The position numbers and the translations under genes were made by a program. From the NCBI GenBank assembly GCA_003151295.1, contig PLXD01000605.1, positions 13,945 through 22,376 of the forward strand: DNA of 8,432 nt. The letters run 5' to 3'. Below, piece by piece: positions 1-7,941 of this stretch. A model generated the notes under the pieces. It was not told the origin of the DNA and made no database searches. It was given only the letters and a program-made list of their open reading frames with translations. Source of the stretch: Chitinophagaceae bacterium (GTDB lineage: Bacteria; Bacteroidota; Bacteroidia; Chitinophagales; Chitinophagaceae). Position 1 is the first letter of the stretch. Each line of letters begins with the position of its first letter.

Positions 1-1295
1 TCCCCCAATTGCCATGGAGAGGTAGAGACCCATACCAATAATTTCTGCGGTTCGAAAACAATAGAATGATGGGCTATTAGCTGGTTGATGGCTTTTTCGT
101 TGCCCATGCCGATATCGGCATTATGCAATCCTTTCCGGTCCCTTAAGATATTGATCGTTTTCTGGACCGTATTTTTCCCGTTGGCATTCAACAGCTCCAT
201 TAACCGCTGATGCCTGTATGAAGAGGCGCTTTCTGCGACCTGCTCCCGGTTGTTCTTCGATTGGGCCAGGCCCTGGCCCTGAAAATGGTTGGTACAAACA
301 ATAAAGTCCTGTTTCGGATCATATATATCCAGGTCCGTCGGCGTCTTCTCAATGATGACGGCTTTGTTATCGGCTGCCGAAGCTACCAGGAATGACTCCG
401 ACACAAACATCTTTCTTTCTCCCGCTATCCTTTTGGCCTCATCGATATTCTTTGCATACTGTAATATTTCCCTCGCCACCAACGAGACGGGGGTAGCGGA
501 TCCGGCTGGGATATCGGATTTAGCAGCATTGATCGTTACCGTCAATCCTTTCTCATTCATACCCGAAACGACTCCGATAAAGCCTCCCCATGTAACCGTC
601 ATAAATTTATATCCCTGCAAGGGGTTGATAAAGGCTACCAGTTTATCTTCCGCAAATTTATCTCCTACATAAAAATCGAAATTTCGCCCGATGATCATGT
701 TGCTGTCCTGTGATCTCGCATCCCAGGTACCAAAGGATGTGCAACCCACCAGGGCCATACTTTGTAACGCGTGACCTATATCATGCGCAGCATGATAATT
801 CAATATACGCTGATAGTTGGAGCCTATGTATCCATATTTGTCGGAGGCGGACTGGGAAATTCCATAAATTTCCTCCTTATATTCTTCCGTTATATTCTTA
901 TCCAGGTCGCGATTGAACCAGCCGATAAAATATTTAAGAAAATGCCTGTAAAAGTTCGATGGGACCATTTTGACGATCTGCTCATTAAAATGATCTTCCT
1001 GCCTTACCACCAGCTCTTTGGAGAGTTTGCCGTTAATAACGCCCCGCTCGAAAGGGCTGCCTTCCACATACATTTCGTACAGTCCGCTCTTGCTTTTCCG
1101 GAACCAGTTGTTCTTTAACGTATAAAATCCGCTGCTTACTTCCTTTCGTTGTAAACCCAGGCTGCTCGTATCGTCCGGCTTCGGGGGAACGACCACTGCG
1201 ACTGCGCTGAGGTAAATAATGCCGATAAGCAGCAATAAAAGGAAGCTGCCTAAAACATACAGGAGCCCTCTCCGTATTTTTTTTCCTCTACGCAT
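1..1295 (-). CDS. Membrane-anchored C45-family (Ntn) autoproteolytic acyltransferase/hydrolase, 3' end outside window
   Basis: I translated this by hand from ATG at 1295; it stays open for 431 codons to the left edge with no stop or frameshift, so the C-terminus is missing. The N-terminus is basic (MRRGKKIRR), followed by a hydrophobic segment at about residues 11-36, which predicts a signal anchor with the rest in the periplasm. GCTSFG at 184-189 places Cys185 as the likely N-terminal nucleophile, followed by GRNFDF at 203-208 and TNHF at 335-338. These match the acyl-CoA:6-aminopenicillanate acyltransferase / C45 fold, in which self-cleavage before Cys exposes the nucleophile. Known family members hydrolyse or transfer acyl groups on amides or esters; the substrate here cannot be read. 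The start overlaps the end of the upstream oxidoreductase gene by 8 nt (ATGCGTAG), indicating translational coupling. No clear Shine-Dalgarno is present. In a pigment operon it could make or cleave an ester or amide on the exported product; that is inference. Family call is confident, role is not. Confidence 0.85.
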   Translation of the reverse strand, partial: MRRGKKIRRGLLYVLGSFLLLLLIGIIYLSAVAVVVPPKPDDTSSLGLQRKEVSSGFYTLKNNWFRKSKSGLYEMYVEGSPFERGVINGKLSKELVVRQEDHFNEQIVKMVPSNFYRHFLKYFIGWFNRDLDKNITEEYKEEIYGISQSASDKYGYIGSNYQRILNYHAAHDIGHALQSMALVGCTSFGTWDARSQDSNMIIGRNFDFYVGDKFAEDKLVAFINPLQGYKFMTVTWGGFIGVVSGMNEKGLTVTINAAKSDIPAGSATPVSLVAREILQYAKNIDEAKRIAGERKMFVSESFLVASAADNKAVIIEKTPTDLDIYDPKQDFIVCTNHFQGQGLAQSKNNREQVAESASSYRHQRLMELLNANGKNTVQKTINILRDRKGLHNADIGMGNEKAINQLIAHHSIVFEPQKLLVWVSTSPWQLG

Positions 1296-2799
1296 TTCTT
1301 ATTTTGTTTATGATATCATCATTCCCCATCAAAGCATTGGTCGTAACGATGGCACTCATCGCAGCGCCTAAAACACCATGTAGGTTCAGATTCTGACCCG
1401 TGAAAAATAAATTCGGCAATTTAGTACGCGGAGAAATAAAAGTCTTCAGCGTGTCTTTATAATCTTTGGTAATTCCATATAGCGAACCATCGTCGGTACC
1501 GATATAATCCCTGTAAGAAAGCGGGGTAGCAGTATAATATGATTTTATATGATCTCTCAGTCCCGGAAATTTCCTTTCCATGTTATCCAGCAGGACCTCT
1601 GCCTTACGCTTCTTAAATGAATCGTAGGATTCCCCCCTTTCCCCCATGTGGGAAACAGTATTACGCGTATGATCCCATTGCTTAACCTCCTCGTAGGTCA
1701 TATATGCCAGAACGGTCATCCCATCGGCGTAGTCCGGTGATTTTGATGAGGCGGCTACAAACACCGCATAACCCAGCGGCCAGTTATCCTGGGTATAGTT
1801 TCCTGTCGTCCAAACACATCCCTCATTAAAAACATAATAATTGTATTTGAAATATTTATAGGAGTCTTTCTTAAAAACGATGTTGAGGGTGAAACAGGAT
1901 ATTGAGTTTTCCAGGCTTTTCAGCCGGTTGCGGTAAACCCTTTTTATCAGTTCGGTGTCCGTCATTTCCAGCGTCTTCACCGGGGGGATATTGGAAATAA
2001 TATAATTTGCGAACATCCTTGACCCGTCTTCCAATTCTACTGAAGTGGCTTTGCCTCCTTCCGCGATTATCTTTTTCACTTCACGATTCCGTATAATTGT
2101 TCCTCCCCTATTCAATATATTCCTCGAGAGATATTTTGCTATCTGCGAGCCTCCGTCAATACATTTCCAGCTGCTTTCAATATAGCTGTTCAAAATAAGG
2201 GCATGCACATAGAAAGGGGTCTTATCGGGCATCCCCGCGTAAAGCGGATTATTCCCTGCCAATACTTCCCGCAATCTTACATTGGTAGTAATCGATTCAA
2301 TAAATCCTTTGGTGTCAATTTCCAGCACACTGGCCTTCTCATGGTTCTCCCCGCCTGAACGTAAATTATATATGGGGAATTTGCTGCAAACTTCTTTTAT
2401 CTTATCACAATATGCGCGAAGTCCCTGCTCTTCTTCCGGGAAATCGACAAGAAGCTTGTTGATGAAATTTTCATAACCCTGGGCAAATACGTATTCTTTA
2501 TCGTCGTTCTCAATAAGGATCTTATCAAATACGTCTTCGTCCATTTTCTGCAACTTAAGTTTGTCTATTATGTCCAGGTATTTGAATATCTGGTAAAGGT
2601 TCTGACCCTTATTAAGACCTCCCAGGTAATGAACGCCGGAGTCAAAGATCACCCGGTCCCGGACATAAGTCTGCAGGCACCCTCCGATCTGCCTGTTCTT
2701 TTCCAGAACGCATACTTTAAGGCCTTCCAGGCTAAGTAGGTTGCCACAGACAAGCCCCCCCATGCCACTCCCTATTATTATCACGTCATGATCCCGCAT
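1288..2799 (-). CDS. FAD-dependent phytoene desaturase/carotenoid isomerase/retinol saturase-like oxidoreductase
   Basis: A flavoprotein of 503 residues from ATG 2799. The N-terminus has the dinucleotide-binding motif GSGMGG (10-15) at the end of a hydrophobic beta strand, an acidic residue at Glu33 for the FAD ribose, and IGGCLQTY (38-45) in the place of the family's GG-rich motif. FDSGVHYLGGL (52-62) resembles the retinol-saturase/CRTISO branch. The C-terminal FAD motif is FFTGQNLNLHGVLGAAMSA, from about residue 465. Length is normal for CrtI/CRTISO relatives. Such enzymes desaturate, isomerise or saturate polyenes using FAD; which reaction occurs here cannot be told from sequence. A TTG two codons upstream (2805) is an alternative start that overlaps the previous gene's TGA; I prefer the ATG, which starts 2 nt after that TGA. 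It sits between the exporter fusion and the C45 gene in one operon. No carotenoid synthesis genes are visible, which fits an aryl polyene or resorcinol substrate better than phytoene, as inference. Confidence 0.88.
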   Translation of the reverse strand: MRDHDVIIIGSGMGGLVCGNLLSLEGLKVCVLEKNRQIGGCLQTYVRDRVIFDSGVHYLGGLNKGQNLYQIFKYLDIIDKLKLQKMDEDVFDKILIENDDKEYVFAQGYENFINKLLVDFPEEEQGLRAYCDKIKEVCSKFPIYNLRSGGENHEKASVLEIDTKGFIESITTNVRLREVLAGNNPLYAGMPDKTPFYVHALILNSYIESSWKCIDGGSQIAKYLSRNILNRGGTIIRNREVKKIIAEGGKATSVELEDGSRMFANYIISNIPPVKTLEMTDTELIKRVYRNRLKSLENSISCFTLNIVFKKDSYKYFKYNYYVFNEGCVWTTGNYTQDNWPLGYAVFVAASSKSPDYADGMTVLAYMTYEEVKQWDHTRNTVSHMGERGESYDSFKKRKAEVLLDNMERKFPGLRDHIKSYYTATPLSYRDYIGTDDGSLYGITKDYKDTLKTFISPRTKLPNLFFTGQNLNLHGVLGAAMSAIVTTNALMGNDDIINKIRNA

Positions 2800-2801
2800 A
2801 G

Positions 2802-5800
2802 TCAATTTGCTTGTTCATGTTTTAATACAAAAAAAACATTGGATGTATACTTCGTGCCGTCGATTATTTCGCATTTCATGCCTCTTTCTTTAGCCATCCC
2901 TTCAATTGATTTTCCCGACAGATAGGACAAGCCTTGTTCGCTGGTCTTATTAAACCCGCTGACCCTGGTCGAGAAAAATTCCGTCAGCCTGGTGCCTTTA
3001 TGTTTCGCCGCCAGATCCTTATCGCCATCGCGAATAAGAATTGTTCCGCCAGGGCGGAGGTGCCGGATGCATTTTTCGATCACCTGCGCCTGCTGGCCGG
3101 GCTGAAGATAGTGCAGCATATCGGCCAGGATGATAGCATCATAATCTTCAAAGGTATACTCTGTTACATCCGCGGTTTCAAAGTTGATTTTCTCGTTCTT
3201 GGAAAAGCAATTATTCGCCGTTTCGATTTTTTCTTCGTCATAGTCGATCCCGGTAATTTCCCTTTGAGGCGATACAAAATGCAGCATATAGGACATGAAT
3301 CCATAGCCACAACCAATGTCCAGGATCTTACCTTGTTTTGGCAGCAATTCGTGAATAGGCTGGTAATTTTTTTCCAGCCTCAGCTTGACCTTCATATACC
3401 ATTCCAGTATGGGCCCCTTGTAAAGGTAGTTATAGATTAATTTCTCCCTAAAATAAGCTGTTTGGTGCGTCGTATTGCATAATTGCGCGAATTCCTCTTT
3501 AAAATAGCAGCTTATTTTCTTCGCTCTTTCTGAATATCCTGTTCCAAACCAGGCATCGTCCGGTTTTATCCTTGGCAGGAATTTGAGGGTAATATTCCCG
3601 TTCTTCAATAAAAAATCACCCTTGGTAATCGTGTACCCGGTGCCTTCTATAATAATCGGTAAGATATCGAGGTTCAATTTTTCAGCGAGATAAAATGCGC
3701 CTTTATGAAACCGGCCTATGCTTTCGTCCAGGGATCTTGTTCCTTCGGGAAATACCACGATCGAATACCCTTCCTTTACCCGATCGGCCAGCAGTTCGAT
3801 ACCGGAATCGGCTCCTTGTTCGATGGGGTAATAATCAGCCAGCCGGACTACGCCTCCAAATACCGGCGAGTTCCACACCCATTTATTGGTAAATAATATT
3901 AGTTTGGGATGCAGCATAATGATGACCTGGCTATCCAGGAAGGACTGATGATTGCAGATAATGATCGCAGGTTTTGAAAAATCTTCGTGCCCGGTATTGA
4001 TGACACACTTTTTTACATTTGCCATCAGGTAGATCATGGACCTGACAAACATTGAAATAATGGTATGGTAGATGAGCTTTCTTTGTTGTTTTTTCATCGG
4101 GTTCAGCCGGCCAAATAAAAGCCCTGTTAAAGTCAACAGCAAAGAGCCCAAAACAAAATACGCAAAAGAGAAGATGGTCAGCACAAATCCGGATAGGGTC
4201 CAGGGAAATTGCTGCTTCTGTACCCTGTTCTTAATGAGAATATTGAATAGGAATGGAATTAATATTTGCGCCATGAGCACCACGCAGGAGATACCAATAA
4301 TGGAGATCAGGGCTATCGATCTAAGGGCAGGATGTCGTGCAAATATCAACACCCCCAGGCCTGCAATCGTTGTAATGGCTGACAGAAATATGGATGATTT
4401 GAAAGAAGAGAGGTTCTTTTTACCAGTCTTATATTCCTGTAGCAGTCCATCCATGATGAAAAGGCTATAATCATCTCCCAGGCCGAAAATGAGGGCCGAT
4501 ATAATGATATTGATGATATTAAAACTGATTCCCAGGATCCCCATTATGCCCAATATCCAGATCCAGCCTATAAACATGGGGATGAAGGAGACGAGCGTTA
4601 GTTCGATACGTCCATAGGTCAGTAATAATACGATGAATACCAGGAGGGATGACATGATCGCAATCTTGGTAAAGTCCGAATTAATAATATCCACAAACTT
4701 CGCGGTAAGGTATTGTTTATCGACAACCGTGCTGTAGGGGTCGTCTTCAAATGTTTTATAGATCACCGATTTATTCTCCGGGGATACTTTTACTAAGGTG
4801 ACAATGCTCGACAGGCCCGGTTTTTCCGTAATAAAATCATCCAGGAAAGTTTTCCTGATCCCAGCGGTTGCGGCTTCATCCGCCAACTGAAAGTCCTTAT
4901 CGAGAAGTTGACTGAAATTATCAAAAGCGGAAGTTTTATATCCCAAAGCCGATCCTTCTTTCCGGAGCGTCGCCAATAATTGCCGCTTTTTTCCCGGGGT
5001 CCAATAGGCCTTCCAGAAGGCTATTCTTGTTCTTTGTAATGAATCGGAAATAATAAAGGAAGAAATACCCGAATATTTTTTTACAATGTTCTTTCCCTTA
5101 AGCTGCTCGATTTTAGCAACGAGCTTTTCATTGTTGACCAAGGCTTCATTCAGGGTCTTTCCCTCTGAGACAAGATAAACGGATTGAAGGGAATATTCGT
5201 TTATTTTATTCAGCTTGGCTTCAGCCTGCTTTAATTTATCAGGCATATAGTTCATCCGTAGTAGGTCGGACTCAAAAGTTACAGAATTGGCGGTGTAGGC
5301 GAATACTCCCGTAAGTGCCAAAATACCAATTACAATAAATTTATTATATTCCGGATTGTAGGAGGCGAATTTATCGATCCATGAGAGCAATACCGCTTTA
5401 TGCTGCTTTTGCTCTTCTTTAGATGCTATAAAATGGGGTAAAAAAATCAGGGAGCAAAGGGAGGCTCCTATTAAGCTGAATGCCGAAAAAAGGCCCAGGT
5501 CTTTCAATATATCCGATTCTGCAAATTCCAAACACAAAAATCCGCCGATGGTGGTAAAGCTGCCCACTGTTAAGGGAAGGGCAAGATCTTTTATTACCTG
5601 CTCTATGCTTTTTGTATGACGGTAATGATTGAATATGTGTAAAGAATAGTTGACGGCGATTCCCAGCACCACGGAGCCGGTCCCCAGGGCGATGACCGAA
5701 ATGCTGCCGTTGATAAAATAAATCGCGGACAAGGCAAACAAAGACCCGAATAGTACGGGAACGAGGATGATAATGGGGGCAAGCTTCCTCCTGAAATAGA

Positions 5801-6662
5801 GCCCTAAGAACACAATAAGGATGACCACCGTAAGGCCTTGCGTAAAAAGCGTGTCTTTCCTTAATTGAAGCGCGTTGCCAACATAAGCGGCGGCGGCGCC
5901 GAAATAAGTGGCAGTTGTATTTTTATAGATGGAGGAGCTAAGGCTGTCAATAATCTGATCGATCCCTTGCAGGAGTGGGGCATTTTTGGCAGTATTATTC
6001 GGAGGATAGGCCGGTGTGATAAAGATCAAAAGGGTCTTTTGGTCTTTGGTAATGATATGACCATCGAATAATTCAAAATTTTTATCGTATTGTAATTCCT
6101 CCAATTTTTTTAACGCTATAAAGGAGATGCCTAAGGGGTCTTTGACAATGATGCTTTTTAGTGCAATTCCCGTGGGGGATGTCAGCGTCCTGAAATTTTG
6201 GGAAAGAGTTTCCTTTACTTTTTCTCCCGTCATGAGTGTGTCGGTCGTACGGTAATCTTTTTCACTTAAATAAACAGGCAGATGATTATCGATGGTATTG
6301 AAAAGTTCCATGACCAGGTCATCGTCCGTTCCGTAATTTATCTTGTTGATCTGGGAACCGAGACGGTCCTGAACGGTGCTCACCAATTTATCAGCGAAGG
6401 CGACTAAGCTGTCCGGCTCTTCTGCCGTCGTATCTTTCATCGATACCATCACTACCAGCTTGTCTATGAATTTTGAGTTCTGAAAGACCTGGTTAAGCTT
6501 CTCAATCTTCTTGTCCTTCGGCAATACTTTGGAAATATCTTCTTCAAACCTGACCTGGAAGGCAAAGTAAGCAACGAGTAAAAAGCTTATGCCGAAGGAG
6601 ATCAGAAACGCAAGCCGGTTTTTTTCAAAGTACTTATAAATGGCTATGAACATTTTTTCCAT
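2802..6662 (-). CDS. Trifunctional MMPL/RND transporter - lysophospholipid acyltransferase - SAM methyltransferase fusion
   Basis: One uninterrupted 1286-residue protein with three modules. Residues 1-860 form an RND/MMPL-type exporter: a membrane helix at about 17-37, a periplasmic loop to 270, helices between 273 and 410, another at 440-458, a second periplasmic loop to 665, then helices from 666 to 850. The second half has the family motif GLGDDYSLF (727-735); the first half has GIAVNYSLH (334-341), with Asn instead of Asp. Residues about 865-1060 form a PlsC/LPLAT acyltransferase with NHQSFLD (His905, Asp910 of HX4D) and FPEGTRS (971-977). Residues about 1070-1284 form a class I methyltransferase with LDIGCGYG (1114-1121), Asp1140 after strand 2, and Asp1165. 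The acyltransferase and methyltransferase should face the cytoplasm. The ATG at 6662 follows an in-frame TAA, so the start is firm. Fusions of this kind occur in flexirubin-type clusters of Bacteroidetes; likely roles are acyl and methyl transfer on, and export of, a polyene lipid. Domain calls are strong; substrates are inferred. Confidence 0.93.
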   Translation of the reverse strand: MEKMFIAIYKYFEKNRLAFLISFGISFLLVAYFAFQVRFEEDISKVLPKDKKIEKLNQVFQNSKFIDKLVVMVSMKDTTAEEPDSLVAFADKLVSTVQDRLGSQINKINYGTDDDLVMELFNTIDNHLPVYLSEKDYRTTDTLMTGEKVKETLSQNFRTLTSPTGIALKSIIVKDPLGISFIALKKLEELQYDKNFELFDGHIITKDQKTLLIFITPAYPPNNTAKNAPLLQGIDQIIDSLSSSIYKNTTATYFGAAAAYVGNALQLRKDTLFTQGLTVVILIVFLGLYFRRKLAPIIILVPVLFGSLFALSAIYFINGSISVIALGTGSVVLGIAVNYSLHIFNHYRHTKSIEQVIKDLALPLTVGSFTTIGGFLCLEFAESDILKDLGLFSAFSLIGASLCSLIFLPHFIASKEEQKQHKAVLLSWIDKFASYNPEYNKFIVIGILALTGVFAYTANSVTFESDLLRMNYMPDKLKQAEAKLNKINEYSLQSVYLVSEGKTLNEALVNNEKLVAKIEQLKGKNIVKKYSGISSFIISDSLQRTRIAFWKAYWTPGKKRQLLATLRKEGSALGYKTSAFDNFSQLLDKDFQLADEAATAGIRKTFLDDFITEKPGLSSIVTLVKVSPENKSVIYKTFEDDPYSTVVDKQYLTAKFVDIINSDFTKIAIMSSLLVFIVLLLTYGRIELTLVSFIPMFIGWIWILGIMGILGISFNIINIIISALIFGLGDDYSLFIMDGLLQEYKTGKKNLSSFKSSIFLSAITTIAGLGVLIFARHPALRSIALISIIGISCVVLMAQILIPFLFNILIKNRVQKQQFPWTLSGFVLTIFSFAYFVLGSLLLTLTGLLFGRLNPMKKQQRKLIYHTIISMFVRSMIYLMANVKKCVINTGHEDFSKPAIIICNHQSFLDSQVIIMLHPKLILFTNKWVWNSPVFGGVVRLADYYPIEQGADSGIELLADRVKEGYSIVVFPEGTRSLDESIGRFHKGAFYLAEKLNLDILPIIIEGTGYTITKGDFLLKNGNITLKFLPRIKPDDAWFGTGYSERAKKISCYFKEEFAQLCNTTHQTAYFREKLIYNYLYKGPILEWYMKVKLRLEKNYQPIHELLPKQGKILDIGCGYGFMSYMLHFVSPQREITGIDYDEEKIETANNCFSKNEKINFETADVTEYTFEDYDAIILADMLHYLQPGQQAQVIEKCIRHLRPGGTILIRDGDKDLAAKHKGTRLTEFFSTRVSGFNKTSEQGLSYLSGKSIEGMAKERGMKCEIIDGTKYTSNVFFVLKHEQAN

Positions 6663-6674
6663 GGGATTCGCGAC

Positions 6675-7871
6675 TTATAAGGCCAGGACAGTTTTTTTCT
6701 TAAATAATTTAAGCAACCCGAAAGCTAATAGACCGATAATGCAACCGGCAAGAATAGCGAGGGTAGCGCTACCCAAAATATACTGCCTCAGATTATTCCG
6801 GACTGACTCCAGTGAAATATTCCTGCTAAATTCCAGGCGCCCTGTATTTGCGCCCATCCAGAGAGCTCCCATTTTATAGCTGCCAAAAATTATCAGGGGG
6901 ATCATGGGGGGAATGCTAATGTTGGAGGCGATAAGGACCAGTGCTTTATTCAGCCTGAATAGTATGGCCAGAAAGACAGCCACCAGCATCTGAAACCCCC
7001 AGATCGGTATAATGCCCATGAAAATTCCAAGGGCGATGGAGGCCGCTTTGACGGTATCGGAATGGTGGGGATGCCAAAAGTGCCCGTCGAGGAATTGATT
7101 AATTTTTTTTTTATTGAAAAGCATACGGAAAAAATCGCGTGGCTTTATATTTAAAAAGGCAATAAGCACCAGGATCGTATTCAGTATGCTGATCCTTGCG
7201 AAATCCTTGTAAGGCCTGAAATGCGAAACCCGTAGCTCTTTAGGGGGATAATAAACCGAAACAGGTATCCAGTCTATCTTTATCCCTTTCCAGGCCGCCC
7301 TTACCAGCACTTCTATTTCAAATTCATATTTTCGGGTGATGAAATTTATATCTTGTAATAATAAGAGGGGATAAAGCCGGTAGCCCGATTGGGTATCGGG
7401 GCAATCGATGCCGGTCTCCACTTTAAACCAGAAATTGGAGAATTTATTCCCGAAACTGCTTCCACCCGGGATGGAATGTTGGTTCATATTCCTGGAACCA
7501 ATGATAATAGCATCTTGTTCGAACTCCAGCCGGGTTATAAATGCCGGTAGGTCTTTAGCAAAATGTTGTCCATCCGAGTCGATCGTGACGGCAAATTCAT
7601 ATCCTTGTTCTATGGCATAGGAAAAAGCCTTTCTAAGCGACCAGCCTTTACCGGCATTATCCGGGTAACTGATCAGTTTTACGAAAGGGAATGACCGCGC
7701 CATTTCTGCCGTATTATCGACCGATCCGTCGTTGACTACAATTATTTGCTTTGTATATGCTGAAACGTCGGCAATGACCCCGCCGAGCGTATTAACATTG
7801 TTATAAGTGGGTATAATCACACAGGTATGCAACTCATCAAATTTAGCCCTAACCGCTTCCAAGTTAGTCAT
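6675..7871 (-). CDS. GT2 family glycosyltransferase with C-terminal DUF2062 membrane domain
   Basis: 398 residues. The N-terminal GT-A domain (about 15-240) has CVIIPTYNN (17-25), VVNDGS (45-50), the metal-binding DSD at 98-100 within TIDSDGQH, and the dolichyl-phosphate-mannosyltransferase-like TQSGYRLYP (160-168). A lysine-rich linker (KKK 254-256) leads to a DUF2062 domain (about 265-390) with GIFMGIIPIWGF (282-293) and hydrophobic segments at about 275-303, 308-330 and 365-387, ending in a basic tail. The enzyme probably transfers a sugar from a nucleotide or polyprenyl-phosphate donor at the cytoplasmic face of the inner membrane; donor and acceptor are not readable. The ATG at 7871 is the first start after an in-frame TAG, and a GGGGGA run 5-10 nt upstream may act as a weak ribosome site. 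The stop lies 12 nt before the exporter fusion gene, in the same frame. An A10 run in the linker codons is a possible slippage site. It is probably the first gene of the operon. Confidence 0.92.
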   Translation of the reverse strand: MTNLEAVRAKFDELHTCVIIPTYNNVNTLGGVIADVSAYTKQIIVVNDGSVDNTAEMARSFPFVKLISYPDNAGKGWSLRKAFSYAIEQGYEFAVTIDSDGQHFAKDLPAFITRLEFEQDAIIIGSRNMNQHSIPGGSSFGNKFSNFWFKVETGIDCPDTQSGYRLYPLLLLQDINFITRKYEFEIEVLVRAAWKGIKIDWIPVSVYYPPKELRVSHFRPYKDFARISILNTILVLIAFLNIKPRDFFRMLFNKKKINQFLDGHFWHPHHSDTVKAASIALGIFMGIIPIWGFQMLVAVFLAILFRLNKALVLIASNISIPPMIPLIIFGSYKMGALWMGANTGRLEFSRNISLESVRNNLRQYILGSATLAILAGCIIGLLAFGLLKLFKKKTVLAL

Positions 7872-7903
7872 CTTTTCCCCCGGCTTTAATAGAAACTACA
7901 AAA

Positions 7904-7941
7904 CATCCGTTAAGCGCTGTAAAGTTAGTGCTTAACGGATG
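7904..7941 (-). terminator. Probable intrinsic terminator hairpin downstream of the hypothetical gene
   Basis: A perfect 12-bp inverted repeat: CATCCGTTAAGC at 7904-7915 and GCTTAACGGATG at 7930-7941, with a 14-nt loop. Read on the minus strand, the stem is followed by TTTTG and a T-rich stretch; on the plus strand no T run follows. This orientation fits termination of the gene ending at 8009. The U-tract is short, so efficiency may be partial, letting some transcription continue into the glycosyltransferase gene 32 nt further on. A protein-binding operator is the main alternative. Confidence 0.55.

Noticed and set aside
289..1118. Plus-strand open frames at 289-672, 710-916 and 771-1118
   Set aside because: They are antisense to the C45-type gene, which stays open over the whole region with conserved motifs.
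1281..1288. A8 run in codons 4-7 of the C45 gene as a phase-variation tract
   Set aside because: Eight A in lysine codons is common in this kind of genome, and the run is shorter than usual slippage sites; no support beyond its position.
2803..2805. TTG start for the oxidoreductase gene
   Set aside because: It adds only two residues, has no ribosome site, and an ATG follows immediately; kept as an alternative only.
2934..3440. Plus-strand open frame of 168 codons
   Set aside because: It lies fully antisense to the methyltransferase and acyltransferase part of the fusion gene, whose motifs are intact, and its own translation shows no recognisable domain.
4072..4470. Plus-strand open frame of 132 codons
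   Set aside because: Antisense to the last membrane helices of the exporter domain; the composition is that of a shadow frame.
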